This document shows positions 62,989 through 64,000 of a DNA stretch of 64,000 nt, in pieces. Position 1 is the first letter of the stretch. Each line of letters opens with the position of its first letter. A program made the translations under genes and the position numbers. Below the pieces are notes generated by a model. That model did not search any database and was not told where the DNA came from. It worked only from the letters and a program-made list of their open reading frames with translations. Source of the DNA: Actinomycetes bacterium (GTDB taxonomy: Bacteria; Actinomycetota; Actinomycetes; Mycobacteriales; Mycobacteriaceae); NCBI GenBank assembly GCA_022601135.1, contig JAHZJB010000082.1, positions 43,118-107,117 on the forward strand, in the 5' to 3' direction.

Positions 62989-63692
62989 CGGCGCAGTTCT
63001 TAGGGCGAGACGAGCTGGAAGCCCTCCTCGGGGAACTGGGCGGCGATCTTGCAGCGAAGGGGATTCGCGGTGAACTGTTCATCGTCGGCGGCGCCGCCAT
63101 GGCGCTGGCTTACAGCACCCGGCGCACGACGGTCGACATCGACGCGGTCTTCGAACCCAAGACCGAGATTTATGCTGCGGCTCGCCGGTTGGCCGCACGG
63201 CACGGCCTTCCCGATGCTTGGCTCAACGACGCGGTCAAGGGCATGCTCCCCGGGCCGGACCCTGACATTCGTGAGGTGATGTCGGTCCCGGGTCTGCGGG
63301 TCAGTGTCCCTTCTCCGCGTTACTTGCTGGCGCTGAAGGTGTTCGCCTCTCGGGTCGATCGCGATCGTGATGACATCGTCTTCCTCGCAGAGCTATGCAA
63401 CGCACGGACCGCCGACGAGGTGCTGGCGATCACCGAATCGGTCATGGGGGGAAGGCAGCTACTACCGCGCTCGCAGTTCTTCATCCAGGAGCTGTTTCCC
63501 CGGCGCAAAGAGCCGTGGTTGCGGCGACTGCTCAAAACCGGCCGCCGTCGCACCGCCGCGGAGTCGAAACCCGGCCACATCAAGGCTGGTGGGCGGGTGC
63601 CGACGACTGTCCACGGCGGGATCTGCGGCGCCCGCACCAGTCGTGGTGGTTACTGCCAAAATCAGTCCGGCTCGTGTCCACATCACCGATGA
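62985..63692 (+). CDS. DUF6036-like nucleotidyltransferase with C-terminal zinc-finger-like tail
   Basis: A 235-residue protein. The nucleotidyltransferase core has FIVGGAAMALAY (about 32-43) and TVDIDAVF (about 48-55), the GG and DXD-type motifs; PSPRYLLALKVFASRVDRDRDDIVFLA is the second conserved block. After residue 180 a basic linker leads to CGARTSRGGYCQNQSGSCPHH, a CGxxTxxGxxC-type putative zinc knuckle not usual in this family. Middle gene of a three-gene operon overlapped by four bases on both sides. Likely toxin modifying tRNA or protein; unproven. Confidence 0.82.
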   Translation: MTAQFLGRDELEALLGELGGDLAAKGIRGELFIVGGAAMALAYSTRRTTVDIDAVFEPKTEIYAAARRLAARHGLPDAWLNDAVKGMLPGPDPDIREVMSVPGLRVSVPSPRYLLALKVFASRVDRDRDDIVFLAELCNARTADEVLAITESVMGGRQLLPRSQFFIQELFPRRKEPWLRRLLKTGRRRTAAESKPGHIKAGGRVPTTVHGGICGARTSRGGYCQNQSGSCPHHR

Positions 63693-63898
63693 ACTCCACG
63701 CATTCCTTCGGCGAGCAGCTTCGTCAAGCCCGACGCTCAGCAGGCATGTCAATCGCCGAACTCGCCCGGCTGGCCGCCACCTCCCGGTCCCTGATTCACG
63801 CCTACGAAAACGGGACCGTCTCACCGTCGGTAGCCAGAGCGCAAACGCTCCTCGATCACCTCAACCACACACTGAGCGTCACGCCGAAAAACCCCTAG
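63689..63898 (+). CDS. XRE-family regulator/antitoxin of the nucleotidyltransferase operon
   Basis: A 69-residue protein that is nearly all one helix-turn-helix domain: FGEQLRQARRSAGMSIAELA then TSRSLIHAYENGTVSPSVARAQTLLDHL. The ATG overlaps the nucleotidyltransferase stop as ATGA. Its role may be to repress the operon through the palindrome at 62601-62616 and to neutralise the enzyme. Confidence 0.85.
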   Translation: MNSTHSFGEQLRQARRSAGMSIAELARLAATSRSLIHAYENGTVSPSVARAQTLLDHLNHTLSVTPKNP

Positions 63899-64000
63899 CG
63901 CTCATCACGCTACCGAATCAGCGCGTAGCGGCCGCAGGAGCGCTTAAACGTCTGTAAATCAACGCTATTGGCGGATCCGCCATGACTCCGTCATCACTCG

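Overview
The window is high-GC DNA with strong mycobacterial signatures: an MspA-less but PGRS-rich secretome, F420-type luciferase-like oxidoreductase, WS/DGAT acyltransferase, cutinase, LCP protein, fused HadA/HadB-type dehydratase, an AtsA-type sulfatase, a likely IdeR iron box and many genes that begin directly at a -10 hexamer (leaderless mRNAs). A fast-growing environmental Mycolicibacterium-type species is the best guess; this is inferred from gene content only, because no rRNA or tRNA gene was seen.

Layout. 1-9.6 kb: the N-terminal part of an LCP cell-wall ligase, a secreted acidic-repeat protein, a plasma-membrane H+-type P-ATPase with a SpoIIAA-like partner, and a four-gene glycine-betaine/osmoprotectant ABC operon on the minus strand. 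9.8-19.9 kb: scattered metabolic genes (thioesterase, amidase, LLM oxidoreductase, PaaK-like ligase, quinone-reductase-like MDR protein, LysR regulator, SRPBCC/maleylpyruvate-isomerase fusion, GH6 glucanase, MaoC-type dehydratase). 19.9-35.5 kb: a PGRS protein without a PE domain, DUF6629 membrane protein, beta-lactamase-fold lipoprotein, a short Cys/His protein with a perfect Shine-Dalgarno site, a polysaccharide flippase, an acetyltransferase fusion, a hydrolase-adenylate cyclase fusion, WS/DGAT, a PAS-EAL c-di-GMP phosphodiesterase, a cutinase and a coiled-coil wall hydrolase-like protein. 35.6-38.1 kb: a tight RimB-RimK-AstE-like operon. 38.3-45.4 kb: a nitrile-hydratase-family pair, a Tat-type amine oxidase, then a PhaC-like/amidohydrolase/CobW-GTPase operon. 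45.4-53.4 kb: TetR regulator with two operator palindromes and a lipase, a large arylsulfatase, a toxin-antitoxin pair, an SDR, and two wall-associated secreted proteins. 53.5-58.2 kb: an arsenic operon and an iron operon (feoA-feoB-NifU-like) behind a probable iron box.

58.3-64 kb is an accessory region unlike the rest. It packs a HigBA-like pair, a RHH/MazF pair, a DUF1778/GNAT (TacAT-like) pair, a frameshifted AbiEii-like nucleotidyltransferase remnant and a three-gene operon in which a nucleotidyltransferase carries a C-terminal zinc-finger-like tail and is coupled to an XRE protein. Two 29-bp imperfect direct repeats bracket most of it. The last operon is the best candidate here for an undescribed toxin-antitoxin or defence system.

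All calls come from reading the sequence and family knowledge; no database search was run.
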